A DNA stretch of 48,900 bases from Bacteroidota bacterium (GTDB lineage Bacteria > Bacteroidota > Bacteroidia > B-17B0 > Aurantibacillaceae). Where the stretch lies: positions 1-48,900 of the forward strand of contig JAHEYF010000028.1 of NCBI GenBank assembly GCA_023251755.1. The letters run 5' to 3'. The notes below the pieces were generated by a model. It made no database searches and had not been told where the DNA came from. It saw only the letters and a list, made by a program, of their open reading frames with translations. This document shows positions 31,677 through 39,979 of this stretch, piece by piece. A program made the position numbers and the translations under genes. Position 1 is the stretch's first letter. Each line of letters starts with the position of its first letter.

Positions 31677-32633
31677 ATGGGAATTTTTAGCTTTTTTACA
31701 AAAGAGAAAAAAGAGTCGCTGGATCAGGGCCTTAGTAAAACCAAGGAGAGTTTTTTCTCTAAGATTGCAAAAGCTGTTGCCGGTAAAAGTACAGTAGATG
31801 CGGAGGTATTAGACAAGCTGGAAGAAATATTGCTCACTTCGGATGTAGGGGTCAACACCACGCTTAAAATTATCGAACGCATCGAAAGCCGTGTTTCACG
31901 CGATAAATACATCAACACCTCTGAACTCAACAAAATACTAAAAGAAGAAATTGCAGCTTTGTTAACAGAAAACAATAGCAAAGACGAAGACGACTTTAAT
32001 ATCCCTGCCGGTAAAAAACCTTATGTTATAATGGTGGTGGGGGTAAACGGGGTGGGGAAAACAACCACCATTGGCAAACTCGCCTACCAGCTTAAAAACA
32101 AAGGCAAAGAAGTGGTATTGGGTGCTGCCGATACGTTCAGGGCCGCAGCTGTAGACCAGTTAACGATCTGGAGCCAGCGGGTAGGGGTATCTATTGTTTC
32201 GCAGGGCATGGGGGCCGACCCGGCTTCTGTTGCATTTGATACGCTGAGTTCTGCCGTAGCAAAAGGCGCCGATGTGGTTATTATTGATACAGCCGGACGT
32301 TTACACAATAAAGTTAACCTGATGAACGAGCTTTCGAAAATTAAGAAAGTCATGCAAAAGGTTATTCCTGATGCGCCTCACGATGTATTGCTGGTATTGG
32401 ATGCCAGTACCGGGCAAAATGCCATTGAGCAATGCAAACAATTTACTGCAGCAACTGATGTTACAGCCCTGGCTTTAACAAAATTAGACGGAACAGCTAA
32501 AGGTGGTGTTGTGATTGGTATTTCCGATCAGTTTAAAATACCCGTAAAATATATTGGAGTGGGCGAAAAAATGGAACACCTGCAGGTATTTAACCGGGTG
32601 GAGTTTGTGGATTCACTTTTTAAAGAAAATTAG
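31677..32633 (+). CDS. ftsY: Signal recognition particle receptor FtsY
   Basis: A 318-residue SRP GTPase that docks ribosome-SRP complexes at the inner membrane. It has the NG core and only a short N-terminal A region (FSFFTKEKKESLDQGLSK). G1 GVNGVGKTTTIGKLAYQ (122-138), G2 DTFRAAAVDQL (152-162), G3 DTAGRLHNK (204-212) and G4 TKLDGTAKGG (about 266-275) are intact. The gene follows rpmG and DUF4295, the usual Bacteroidota order. After its TAG stop lies a long inverted word array instead of rimO, which often comes next in relatives. Confidence 0.97.
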   Translation: MGIFSFFTKEKKESLDQGLSKTKESFFSKIAKAVAGKSTVDAEVLDKLEEILLTSDVGVNTTLKIIERIESRVSRDKYINTSELNKILKEEIAALLTENNSKDEDDFNIPAGKKPYVIMVVGVNGVGKTTTIGKLAYQLKNKGKEVVLGAADTFRAAAVDQLTIWSQRVGVSIVSQGMGADPASVAFDTLSSAVAKGADVVIIDTAGRLHNKVNLMNELSKIKKVMQKVIPDAPHDVLLVLDASTGQNAIEQCKQFTAATDVTALALTKLDGTAKGGVVIGISDQFKIPVKYIGVGEKMEHLQVFNRVEFVDSLFKEN

Positions 32634-32735
32634 TTGGGCTGGTAGCAGGTCGTAGGTCGTAAGTAGCAGGTCTTAGGTACCAGGTACCTGCTACTTACGA
32701 CTTACTACCAAGTACTTACGACTTACTACCCAAAT
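32634..32735. repeat. Long inverted word array (GGTAGCAGGTCGTAGGTCG)
   Basis: The left arm (about 32640-32683) has GGTAGCAGGTCGTAGGTCGT and AAGTAGCAGGTCTTAGGTACC. The right arm (about 32684-32731) has the complement, AGGTACCTGCTACTTACGAC and TTACTACC words twice. The centre is GGTACCAGGTACC. The arms can form an imperfect hairpin of roughly 40 bp after ftsY. Confidence 0.9.
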
Positions 32736-32803
32736 GTCTATCAGTATAAAGACGTATATATCTAAAAAATGTTAACATAATTTTTTATCCTCGGTCTTTA
32801 TAG

Positions 32804-32811
32804 TATTTTTG
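32804..32811 (+). promoter_or_regulatory. Candidate -7 element for the coiled-coil lipoprotein gene
   Basis: TATTTTTG fits TAnnTTTG and lies 21 nt before the ATG at 32833. No clear -33 box. Confidence 0.45.
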
Positions 32812-32832
32812 TCCGATCTTAACTTTAAAAAA

Positions 32833-33693
32833 ATGAAAACATTAAAATTATTAAGTCTGGCCTTTATCTTAACTGGCTCCCTGTTTTTCGCATCCTGCGG
32901 CAATAGTGGCAAGGAAGAAAACCCGCTGGCAGACAGTCTGATGAATGTAAACTCGGCCAAAGACGGCAAAATAAGCTCGCAGGAAGCTGCCATACAGGAA
33001 TTCGTGAATGCTTTTAATGAAATACAAAGCAACCTGAAAGAAATAAAGGAAAAAGAAAAGATAGTGAGCGGCAACTCCAAAGCCGGAGATGTAAAAAGCA
33101 AAGAAGAAGAAATAAAGAATGATATTCAGGCGATTTATGACCTCATGGGAAAAAACAAAGCCCGTATGAATTCATTAAATAAAAAACTGAAGAATGCCAA
33201 TAAGAAAATTCAGGGGCTTGAGCAAATGATTGCTACCCTTGAAGCACAGCTCAACGAAAAAGATGTTCAGATCAATGACCTTAAAGGACAAATTGAAAAC
33301 CTGAACATTGAACTCAGCAACTTAAACCTGAATTATACAGAAGTAGCAGAGGAAGTGGAAGTGAAAACAGTGAAACTGAACACAGCCTTTTATGCAATAG
33401 GCACCATGAAAGAATTAAAAGAAAAAGGCGTAGTTACTAAAGAAGGCGGCTTTATTGGATTGGGAAAAACTGCACAGTTGAAATCGGATTTTAATAAAGA
33501 CTATTTTACAAAAATAGACATCACTCAAAACACCAGCATTCCTATTGGCGCCAAAAAAGCCAAACTACTGACCACTCACCCAGGTTCATCGTATAAATTA
33601 ATTGGGGATACTAAAAAAACAGAAAAAATTGACATTACCAATGCCGAAGATTTTTGGAGCGCCTCCAAATACTTGGTTATAGTAATTGAATAA
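32833..33693 (+). CDS. Coiled-coil lipoprotein of unknown function
   Basis: A 286-residue protein with a lipoprotein signal (SLFFASC, Cys22). Residues about 55-185 are a long heptad-rich coiled coil (LNKKLKNANKKIQGLEQMIA, LNEKDVQINDLKGQIENLNI). A C-terminal globular part of about 90 residues has VKLNTAFYAIGTMKELKEKG and GGFIGLGKTAQLKSDFNKDY. I know similar proteins only as hypothetical Bacteroidota lipoproteins. The TTG at 32809 is in frame, but it is part of the promoter, so I take the ATG at 32833. A terminator follows the stop. Confidence 0.75.
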   Translation: MKTLKLLSLAFILTGSLFFASCGNSGKEENPLADSLMNVNSAKDGKISSQEAAIQEFVNAFNEIQSNLKEIKEKEKIVSGNSKAGDVKSKEEEIKNDIQAIYDLMGKNKARMNSLNKKLKNANKKIQGLEQMIATLEAQLNEKDVQINDLKGQIENLNIELSNLNLNYTEVAEEVEVKTVKLNTAFYAIGTMKELKEKGVVTKEGGFIGLGKTAQLKSDFNKDYFTKIDITQNTSIPIGAKKAKLLTTHPGSSYKLIGDTKKTEKIDITNAEDFWSASKYLVIVIE

Positions 33694-33713
33694 AATTGAA
33701 TACATTGTTTATT

Positions 33714-33742
33714 AAGCCGTTCAGAACAGAACGGCTTTTTTT
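33714..33742 (+). terminator. Rho-independent terminator
   Basis: AAGCCGTTC (33714-33722) pairs with GAACGGCTT (33729-33737), followed by six or seven T. It is 21 nt past the lipoprotein gene. Confidence 0.92.
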
Positions 33743-33761
33743 GTAAATTAATTTTTAGCCG

Positions 33762-34418
33762 ATGTTTCAGCAATTTATCGAAGAATTAAAAATACAGCTA
33801 CAACAGGATTTACCCGGCCAGCCCGTGCAGTTTGAGATGGCCAGTTCCGACCGGAAATTATCGCCGCCTGACTTAAGCAAAATTACAGGGTACAGAAGCA
33901 GCGCCGTATGTGTTTTATTGTATGAACACAACCATAGCATTTATTTTCCTTTGATTGAAAGGACCAATTATGAAGGCGTGCACAGCGGACAAATTGCTTT
34001 GCCCGGAGGTAAGGTTGAACCTCTGGACATAAATCCCGCAGCAGCAGCCATTCGCGAATTAGGCGAAGAGACCGGTTTTTTTTCAGACAATATTTACCTG
34101 CTTGGTAAATTAACCGACGTATACATTCCCCCCAGTAATTTTTTGGTGCATCCATATATTGCATACACAACTGAGAAGCCTGTATTTAAACACGACGAAA
34201 AGGAAGTGAATCAATTAATTGACCTGAACCTGTTGGATTTATTGGATGATACCTTAGTGAAAACAACAACCATAGAACTGAGCAATGGTTACAAATTAAA
34301 AGCCCCGTACTTTAGTGTACAGGGCAAAATTTTGTGGGGAGCAACAGCTATGATGTTAAACGAATTAAAATTTCTGATCAGACAGAATCCGTTTATTTCC
34401 TTTTATCAATCTCGCTGA
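33762..34418 (+). CDS. NUDIX hydrolase, CoA-pyrophosphatase-like
   Basis: A 218-residue NUDIX protein. The NUDIX box lies around residues 84-110: GQIALPGGKVEPLDINPAA followed by AAIRELGEETGF; RE, EE and G are intact. The GGKxE(x)nAAxRE layout and SGQIALPGG upstream are typical of the NudL/CoA diphosphatase group, which cuts coenzyme A or similar nucleotides. No other domain is present. Its 3' end overlaps the convergent gene by 26 nt. Confidence 0.87.
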   Translation: MFQQFIEELKIQLQQDLPGQPVQFEMASSDRKLSPPDLSKITGYRSSAVCVLLYEHNHSIYFPLIERTNYEGVHSGQIALPGGKVEPLDINPAAAAIRELGEETGFFSDNIYLLGKLTDVYIPPSNFLVHPYIAYTTEKPVFKHDEKEVNQLIDLNLLDLLDDTLVKTTTIELSNGYKLKAPYFSVQGKILWGATAMMLNELKFLIRQNPFISFYQSR

Positions 34419-35184
34419 CAATGTTGTCGTAGCAAAGGTAATACTTCCCTTTGTTCATATTGGATATGTCAAGGGAATTACCAAATCCTTTTTTGGCAAC
34501 ATTACCATAATAATCATATACTTCGTAAGCTGTCTCTGCACTAAAAGTAACGGCTTTACTGTCTTTACTAAGCTGGAAGCTTGGTTTTTCAATCATCGCA
34601 TTTACCGTAACAGAATTGGAATAACGGGGCTGAAAACCAAAACCTACCTGCTTAACACGGAATTTATTTTCGCCGGAGTGGGTAGTGATTTTAAATTTAT
34701 ATTCGTGGGCCTGAGGGGTTCCTTCACCATTTACTTCGCCTACATAAACCCATTTGTTCCATTTGTATTGTTCAATAACATAAGGCAGGGAACCCAGTTC
34801 ATTTTTGGTGGTCCAGCTTAATACTCCGTCGTTGCTGATGTTAATATTCACCACTTCAAACGAAGGTTTTGGTTTTAAGGCATCGGGGTTCAATACCTTT
34901 GGTGTACAACCATCTTTGTGCGAAATTTCAATGGTAACTTTATCGCCAAGGGTCAGTTTATAGGGGGTTAAATCAACTTCAAAAGCGCTTGAATTTACCT
35001 CGTCGGTAGTTACCTGCCCGTTTACCTTTACTTCATAAGCACAAAAACCTACACCATTGCTGCTGTAGCCATTTTGAACATAAAGGTTCTTGTTTTGGTA
35101 TTTTCCTTCAACTATCAAAACAGTCGCATTGGCAAATAAGCCGGAAGCAAGTACTGATAAGACAAAAAGAAAACTGGTTTTCAT
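34393..35184 (-). CDS. Secreted fibronectin-like protein of unknown function
   Basis: A 263-residue protein with a signal peptide (about 1-20, ending LFANA). Two beta-sandwich segments follow, the second like a fibronectin type III domain (FEVVNINISNDGVLSWTTKN to RYSNSVTVNAM). The C-terminal 60 residues (VTFSAETAYEVYDYYGNVAK; GKYYLCYDN) look like a shortened T9SS sorting domain, since the pattern of Y-D-x-x-G then a G-K-Y-Y-L strand is similar, but the YPNP start is absent. It is probably exported; export by T9SS is uncertain. It has a good promoter at 35214-35244. Confidence 0.65.
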   Translation of the reverse strand: MKTSFLFVLSVLASGLFANATVLIVEGKYQNKNLYVQNGYSSNGVGFCAYEVKVNGQVTTDEVNSSAFEVDLTPYKLTLGDKVTIEISHKDGCTPKVLNPDALKPKPSFEVVNINISNDGVLSWTTKNELGSLPYVIEQYKWNKWVYVGEVNGEGTPQAHEYKFKITTHSGENKFRVKQVGFGFQPRYSNSVTVNAMIEKPSFQLSKDSKAVTFSAETAYEVYDYYGNVAKKGFGNSLDISNMNKGKYYLCYDNIVSEIDKRK

Positions 35185-35213
35185 TGGTTTGAGTTTTAGA
35201 ATTTGTACAAAAG

Positions 35214-35244
35214 CAAATATACAAAATCAAGGTCAGTGACGCAA
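35214..35244 (-). promoter_or_regulatory. Bacteroidota-type promoter for the 34393-35184 gene
   Basis: On the minus strand TTG (35244-35242), a 20-nt spacer and TATATTTG (35221-35214) fit the consensus. The leader is about 25 nt. Confidence 0.6.
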
Positions 35245-35418
35245 TTTTACCATCAAAAATAACGCACTGAATATCAGTAGTATAGATAATAAAATAAATA
35301 GACTACCCTTAAAATGGAGGCGATTAACCTTTACATCTTTTCGATAAGTATAAATCATGACCACAGTAAAGACGATAATAAAAACTAAAATAAAAGTAAG
35401 TCTTCCTGTTGTAAACAT
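35233..35418 (-). CDS. Small two-helix membrane protein
   Basis: A 61-residue protein starting MFTTGRLTFILVFIIVFTVV; an upstream in-frame ATG at 35448 would add ten residues. Two membrane helices (about 7-26 and 41-58) flank a basic loop, TYRKDVKVNRLHFKGS. I recall similar short proteins (MFTTGQL...YSYKKDxKxH) as conserved hypotheticals in Bacteroidota. Function unknown. It shares a divergent promoter region with the WG-repeat gene. Confidence 0.65.
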   Translation of the reverse strand: MFTTGRLTFILVFIIVFTVVMIYTYRKDVKVNRLHFKGSLFILLSILLIFSALFLMVKLRH

Positions 35419-35445
35419 CTTAAAAATAAAATAGGTAAACGTGAA

Positions 35446-35461
35446 CAAATATATAATTTTG
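35446..35461. promoter_or_regulatory. Back-to-back -7 elements of a divergent promoter
   Basis: CAAATATA (35446-35453, TATATTTG on the minus strand) abuts TAATTTTG (35454-35461, plus strand). Each fits TAnnTTTG, for the small membrane protein and the WG-repeat gene, respectively. No clear -33 boxes. The plus element ends 8 nt before the WG gene's ATG. Confidence 0.45.
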
Positions 35462-35469
35462 CCAGCGAA

Positions 35470-37626
35470 ATGAAGCAGCCTCTTCGTATATTTTTAAGTG
35501 CGGTTTTTCTTTTTACCTTCTTTCATGCCTCCACAGCCTCGTCTATAGACAAAGCGTACAGGGCATTGAAAATATACGATTATTTTACAGCCCGGAAAGG
35601 ATTTTACAAGGCTATAAAAAAACACCCGTTGGAGGCCGGTTATGGATTGTCAGTGTTGTTTTACAAAACCGATAACCCCTTTCACAATTACGACAGTGCG
35701 TATAAGTACATTGAAGTGTGCCGGAACAATTACCTGCGACTTCCATCTAAAGAAAGACCTGCATTAAAAAATAAGTATGGTATCAACGATACGGTCATCC
35801 ATAACATCCGTGATTCAATACAATACAAAGCGTTTAAAAATATACTTGTTGCTGTAAAACGAAGTTCAATTGCGAAGCTCGATAGTTTTATTGCTTTTCA
35901 ATCTGCTTCACTTTATTTGCCTGAAGTGTTGTTCCTTCGCGATAGCAGCATTTTTTATTCCATCTGCCTCTTAAATAATTCGCAGGCTTACGAGCAATAC
36001 ATTGTTAATTACCCCGAATCCATTTTTCTGCAACAGGTCCGGTTGAAATTAGACAAAGCCTTGTACGCCGAAGCCACGCCCAACCACCTGCCGGTGGAAT
36101 ATGAAAAATTTATTCATAAATACCCCAAAAGCACATTTATTACTGATGCCGAAAACAATGTGTTCAGTTTTTACTTAGAGAAAAAAGATGTAAAGGATTT
36201 GTACAAGTCTATCTATAAATTTCCCCGCAATAAAAACGTAGCCAATGCCTGGAAACTTATCTATACCTTGTCTGTGCCGGAGTATAGCCCGCAGGCATTA
36301 AACAGTTTTCTGGAAAAATACCCCGACTTTCCCTACAAACAAACCATTGAGCAGGAAATAGCTTTACTGGGAATAAAACTGTACACCATCAAACAGGACG
36401 GCCGTTATGGTTTTATTGACAGCACCGGCACGCCTTATGTATTGCCTTACTTAGACGGAGTAGAAGAATTTTCGGAAGGCCTCTGTGCGGCTGAATTTAA
36501 CGGTAAGTTTGGTTATGTGAACAAAGCGGGCGAAGCCGTTATAACATTTAAATATGAAAATGCCGAAAGTTTTAAGCGGGGTCTGGCCATGGTGCAAACA
36601 GGAGGTAAAAGCGCCATTATAGACCGCACAGGCAACTACGTAGCCCTGGGCTACGACGATATTGCCGATTACAGCGAAGGCCTGGCCATAGTGACCAAAG
36701 CCGGAAAACAGGGAGCCATTAACAGCAGCGGACAACTTGTAATTGCAACGGCTTACGATAAGATCGGCGATTTTTCGGAAGGCAGGGCATACATCCTTAA
36801 AAATGGCAAGTACGGGTATATTGATAAGCAGAGTGATTTGGTTATCGCGAATTTATTTGAATGGGCCGAGAGTTTTAAAAACAAATTAGCCCGTGTAAAA
36901 TTCAACAACAAGTACGGTGTAATTAACAACAAAGGTGATTTTGTTTTAAAACCCGAATACGAGCGCATTGAAGAACCATTGAAAAATATTTTTGTTTTGG
37001 TGAAAGGCATACACTATGGTTTTGCCGAAAGCAGCGGATGCATGCTGACAGATATAGTATTTGATTATTCTTCTAAATTAAAAGTAGCCGATTTGTGTGA
37101 TGGAAAATGGCTGCGTATAATTACGGAGGACGATCAGAATTTAATGAACCTGAATGGTAAAAAATTATTTCCGGAAGAAGCTTACGAAGAAGTTTATTTA
37201 CCCAAAGATGGATTGATCCGTTTTTTCAGCAACGATAAATATGGTTTTATTGATGAACACAGCAAACAGGTAGCCATAAGGCCCATGTACGATGAAGCAG
37301 GTGATTTTAGCGGGGGTATAGCTGTTGCCCGGAAAAAAGACAATGTATTGTTAATTGACCGCAACAATAAAATAATTTTTTCAGACAAGGCAGATGACAT
37401 TGAAGCCCTTGATAATAATTTATTTCTGATAACAAAAGGCGGACTTACCGGCCTTGTTAACAAAGCAGGCAGGCTCTTACTGAATTGTGAGTTCACCAAC
37501 ATCGAAAAAACAACCTCACACTTGTTAATGCTCGAAAAGCAGGGTAAAATGGCCTATTACGACCCTGTCCGCTTTGATTTCATCTGGAAAGAGAAAGGAT
37601 TTGACAACAATAAAAAAATGGAATAA
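35470..37626 (+). CDS. WG-repeat protein with TPR-like N-terminal half
   Basis: A 718-residue exported protein: signal peptide (about 1-23, FHASTAS). A TPR-like helical half spans about 25-290 with YxxYxxxYPxS motifs (YIVNYPESIFLQQVRLKLDK; YEKFIHKYPKSTFITDA). Then come nine to ten WG repeats (about 295-700), of the form G-x-Y/F-G-[FVL]-I-[DN]-x-x-G followed by YDxxxxFSEGLA, for example NGKYGYIDKQSDLVI. WG repeats make a beta-propeller-like or solenoid surface. Function unknown; its signal peptide and lack of membrane segments suggest the periplasm or surface. Confidence 0.85.
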   Translation: MKQPLRIFLSAVFLFTFFHASTASSIDKAYRALKIYDYFTARKGFYKAIKKHPLEAGYGLSVLFYKTDNPFHNYDSAYKYIEVCRNNYLRLPSKERPALKNKYGINDTVIHNIRDSIQYKAFKNILVAVKRSSIAKLDSFIAFQSASLYLPEVLFLRDSSIFYSICLLNNSQAYEQYIVNYPESIFLQQVRLKLDKALYAEATPNHLPVEYEKFIHKYPKSTFITDAENNVFSFYLEKKDVKDLYKSIYKFPRNKNVANAWKLIYTLSVPEYSPQALNSFLEKYPDFPYKQTIEQEIALLGIKLYTIKQDGRYGFIDSTGTPYVLPYLDGVEEFSEGLCAAEFNGKFGYVNKAGEAVITFKYENAESFKRGLAMVQTGGKSAIIDRTGNYVALGYDDIADYSEGLAIVTKAGKQGAINSSGQLVIATAYDKIGDFSEGRAYILKNGKYGYIDKQSDLVIANLFEWAESFKNKLARVKFNNKYGVINNKGDFVLKPEYERIEEPLKNIFVLVKGIHYGFAESSGCMLTDIVFDYSSKLKVADLCDGKWLRIITEDDQNLMNLNGKKLFPEEAYEEVYLPKDGLIRFFSNDKYGFIDEHSKQVAIRPMYDEAGDFSGGIAVARKKDNVLLIDRNNKIIFSDKADDIEALDNNLFLITKGGLTGLVNKAGRLLLNCEFTNIEKTTSHLLMLEKQGKMAYYDPVRFDFIWKEKGFDNNKKME

Positions 37627-37640
37627 ACATTTTTTTTCTC

Positions 37641-37648
37641 TATTTTTG
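37641..37648 (+). promoter_or_regulatory. Candidate -7 element for ettA
   Basis: TATTTTTG lies 41 nt before the ettA ATG and fits the consensus. No clear -33 box. Confidence 0.4.
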
Positions 37649-37689
37649 ATACCCCTTTTAAAAAAGAACCTTTAAATTTTATTCATAGC

Positions 37690-39366
37690 ATGTCAGAAGG
37701 AAGACAAATAATTTTCAGCATGGTGAATGTGAGCCGTATTCACCCACCACAAAAACAAGTATTAAAAGACATCTACCTCTCCTTTTATTACGGAGCAAAA
37801 ATAGGGGTACTCGGTTTAAACGGATCGGGTAAATCAACCCTGCTGCGCATTATAGCAGGATTGGATAAAGACTACATAGGTGAAATCCATTTTTCGCCGG
37901 GTTATAAAGTGGGTTTATTAGAACAGGAACCAAAATTAGACGAAAACAAAACTGTAATTGAAGTGGTGCGCGAAGGAGTACAGGGTTTTGTGGACATCCT
38001 GAACGAATACGAAGCCGTAAACGCTAAGTTTGCCGAGGAAATGAGCGATGCTGATATGGATAAACTGATCAGTCGCCAGGCCCAGTTGAATGACCTGATT
38101 GAGCAACACGATTTGTGGAACCTCGATAACCGCTTAGAGCAAGCGATGGATGCCCTGCGTTGCCCGGAAAGTGATGTTCAGGTAAAAGTACTATCAGGTG
38201 GTGAACGCCGCCGTGTGGCCCTGTGCCGTTTGTTGTTACAGGAACCGGAAATATTATTGCTCGATGAGCCTACCAATCACTTAGATGCGGAAAGCGTTGA
38301 CTGGTTAGAGCAGCACCTTCAGAATTATAAAGGAACGGTTATAGCCGTAACCCACGATCGTTATTTCTTAGATAACATTGCCGGCTGGATATTGGAGTTA
38401 GACCGTGGGGAAGGTATTCCCTGGAAAGGAAATTACTCCTCGTGGCTCGAACAAAAAGGCGACCGTTTAAAACAGGAAGAAAAAACAGAAAGCAAGCGCC
38501 AGAAAATATTACAGCGCGAGTTAGACTGGGTGCGCCAGGGAGCAAAAGGAAGACAGGTAAAACAAAAAGCCCGTTTGCAGAACTACGAAAAAATGCTGAA
38601 CGAGGATACCAAAGACAAAGAGGAAAAATTGGAAATCTTTATTCCCAATGGCCCGCGCCTGGGGAATGAAGTGATAGAGGCCATTAATGTATCAAAAGCT
38701 TATGGCGACCGTTTGTTGTATGAAAACCTGAATTTTAAATTACCACCGGCAGGGATTGTTGGTATTATCGGGCCCAACGGTGCCGGTAAAACCACTTTGT
38801 TTAAAATGATTATGGACCTTGAAAAACAAAGTTCAGGTGAATTTAAAGTGGGTGATACGGTTAAAATATCCTACGTTGACCAAACCCATAAAGAAATAGA
38901 ACCCAACAAAACGGTGTACGATGTGCTTTCGGGTGGAGCGGAAAATCTTATTTTGGGAGGCAGACAATTAAATTCCCGCGCTTACATCTCCCGCTTTAAC
39001 TTTAACGGTAACGACCAGGGTAAAAAATGCAGTGTACTCTCCGGTGGTGAGCGCAACCGCTTGCACCTGGCACTGGCTTTAAAAGAAGAAGGCAACGTAC
39101 TATTGTTAGATGAGCCTACCAACGATTTGGATGTAAATACGCTCCGTGCTCTCGAAGAAGGTTTGGAAAACTTTGCGGGTTGCGCCGTTATCATCAGCCA
39201 CGACCGCTGGTTCCTCGACCGTGTGTGTACGCACATTCTTGCCTTTGAAGGAGATTCTACCGTTTATTATTTTGAAGGTGGTTACAGCGAGTATGAAGAA
39301 AATAAAAAGAAACGTTTGGGGAATGTTGAACCGAAACGACTACGCTATAAAAAATTAACTGTATAG
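37690..39366 (+). CDS. ettA: Energy-dependent translational throttle protein EttA (ABC-F)
   Basis: A 558-residue soluble protein with two ABC ATPase domains and no membrane part. Domain 1: Walker [10 protein letters not shown], signature [15 protein letters not shown], Walker [13 protein letters not shown]. Domain 2: [37 protein letters not shown]. The linker ([20 protein letters not shown]) and length match EttA, which binds the ribosomal E site and slows initiation when ADP is high. The stop codon TAG runs into the GAGAGTTGAGAGTC word array. Confidence 0.95.
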   Translation: MSEGRQIIFSMVNVSRIHPPQKQVLKDIYLSFYYGAKIGVLGLNGSGKSTLLRIIAGLDKDYIGEIHFSPGYKVGLLEQEPKLDENKTVIEVVREGVQGFVDILNEYEAVNAKFAEEMSDADMDKLISRQAQLNDLIEQHDLWNLDNRLEQAMDALRCPESDVQVKVLSGGERRRVALCRLLLQEPEILLLDEPTNHLDAESVDWLEQHLQNYKGTVIAVTHDRYFLDNIAGWILELDRGEGIPWKGNYSSWLEQKGDRLKQEEKTESKRQKILQRELDWVRQGAKGRQVKQKARLQNYEKMLNEDTKDKEEKLEIFIPNGPRLGNEVIEAINVSKAYGDRLLYENLNFKLPPAGIVGIIGPNGAGKTTLFKMIMDLEKQSSGEFKVGDTVKISYVDQTHKEIEPNKTVYDVLSGGAENLILGGRQLNSRAYISRFNFNGNDQGKKCSVLSGGERNRLHLALALKEEGNVLLLDEPTNDLDVNTLRALEEGLENFAGCAVIISHDRWFLDRVCTHILAFEGDSTVYYFEGGYSEYEENKKKRLGNVEPKRLRYKKLTV

Positions 39367-39455
39367 AGAGTTGAGAGTCTATAGTTGAGAGTCTATAGTT
39401 GAGAGTTTAGAGAGGTGATAGTGTAGAGCTTGTAGTTTAGAGTTTATAGTCCAGT
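39364..39455. repeat. Word array (GTTGAGAGTCTATA) after ettA
   Basis: GAGAGTTGAGAGTCTATAG, TTGAGAGTCTATAG, TTGAGAGTTTAGAG and GTTTAGAGTTTATAG words begin at the ettA TAG stop. Confidence 0.85.
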
Positions 39456-39552
39456 GAGGGGCTTAAGGTATATAGTATAAAGCCGCCGATGCGAATTGTT
39501 GGCGGCTAATAAATGAGTGCTGTATAAAAAGCAGCTTCATTAGTGGGGAACA

Positions 39553-39969
39553 TCAGAAAAACTTTTCTATAACGTCAGCTAACATTTCAGTTGTGAGCGG
39601 TTTGTTTTTAAAGGCTTTAACTTCACCTGAAAAAAAGTCCTTTACCATTTTTTTATCGACCGGATTTAAGGAGCTGGTGAGCATAACCACAATAATAGAT
39701 TTCCCTGAGTCAAGTAATTTTATTTCTTTGACTTTTTCTAAAAATTCAAAGCCGTTCATTCCAGGCATATTGATGTCAAGAAACACGAGGTTGGGAAAAG
39801 GAAACTGATCAGGGCATTCTTTTCCTTCTAATAAGTATTCCAGGGCTTTTTCACCTGTTGTGGCAGTTCTTACGTGATATGCAGCATTTGCTTCCTGAAT
39901 TATGATGGTATGGTAATAATTATCGTCAACATTATCATCAATTAATAAGATACAGTTTAAGGCTTTCAT
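39553..39969 (-). CDS. Response regulator receiver protein
   Basis: A 138-residue single receiver domain of the Rcp1 type, with no output domain. Acidic pair D11-D12 in LLIDDNVDDNYY, phosphoacceptor D65 in VFLDINMPGMNG, T98 in VVMLTSS and K123 in FKNKPLT are all present. It starts 10 nt after the stop of the histidine kinase, so the two are co-transcribed and are probably cognate. Output would be by protein contact. Confidence 0.95.
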   Translation of the reverse strand: MKALNCILLIDDNVDDNYYHTIIIQEANAAYHVRTATTGEKALEYLLEGKECPDQFPFPNLVFLDINMPGMNGFEFLEKVKEIKLLDSGKSIIVVMLTSSLNPVDKKMVKDFFSGEVKAFKNKPLTTEMLADVIEKFF

Positions 39970-39979
39970 TTAAATTAGT

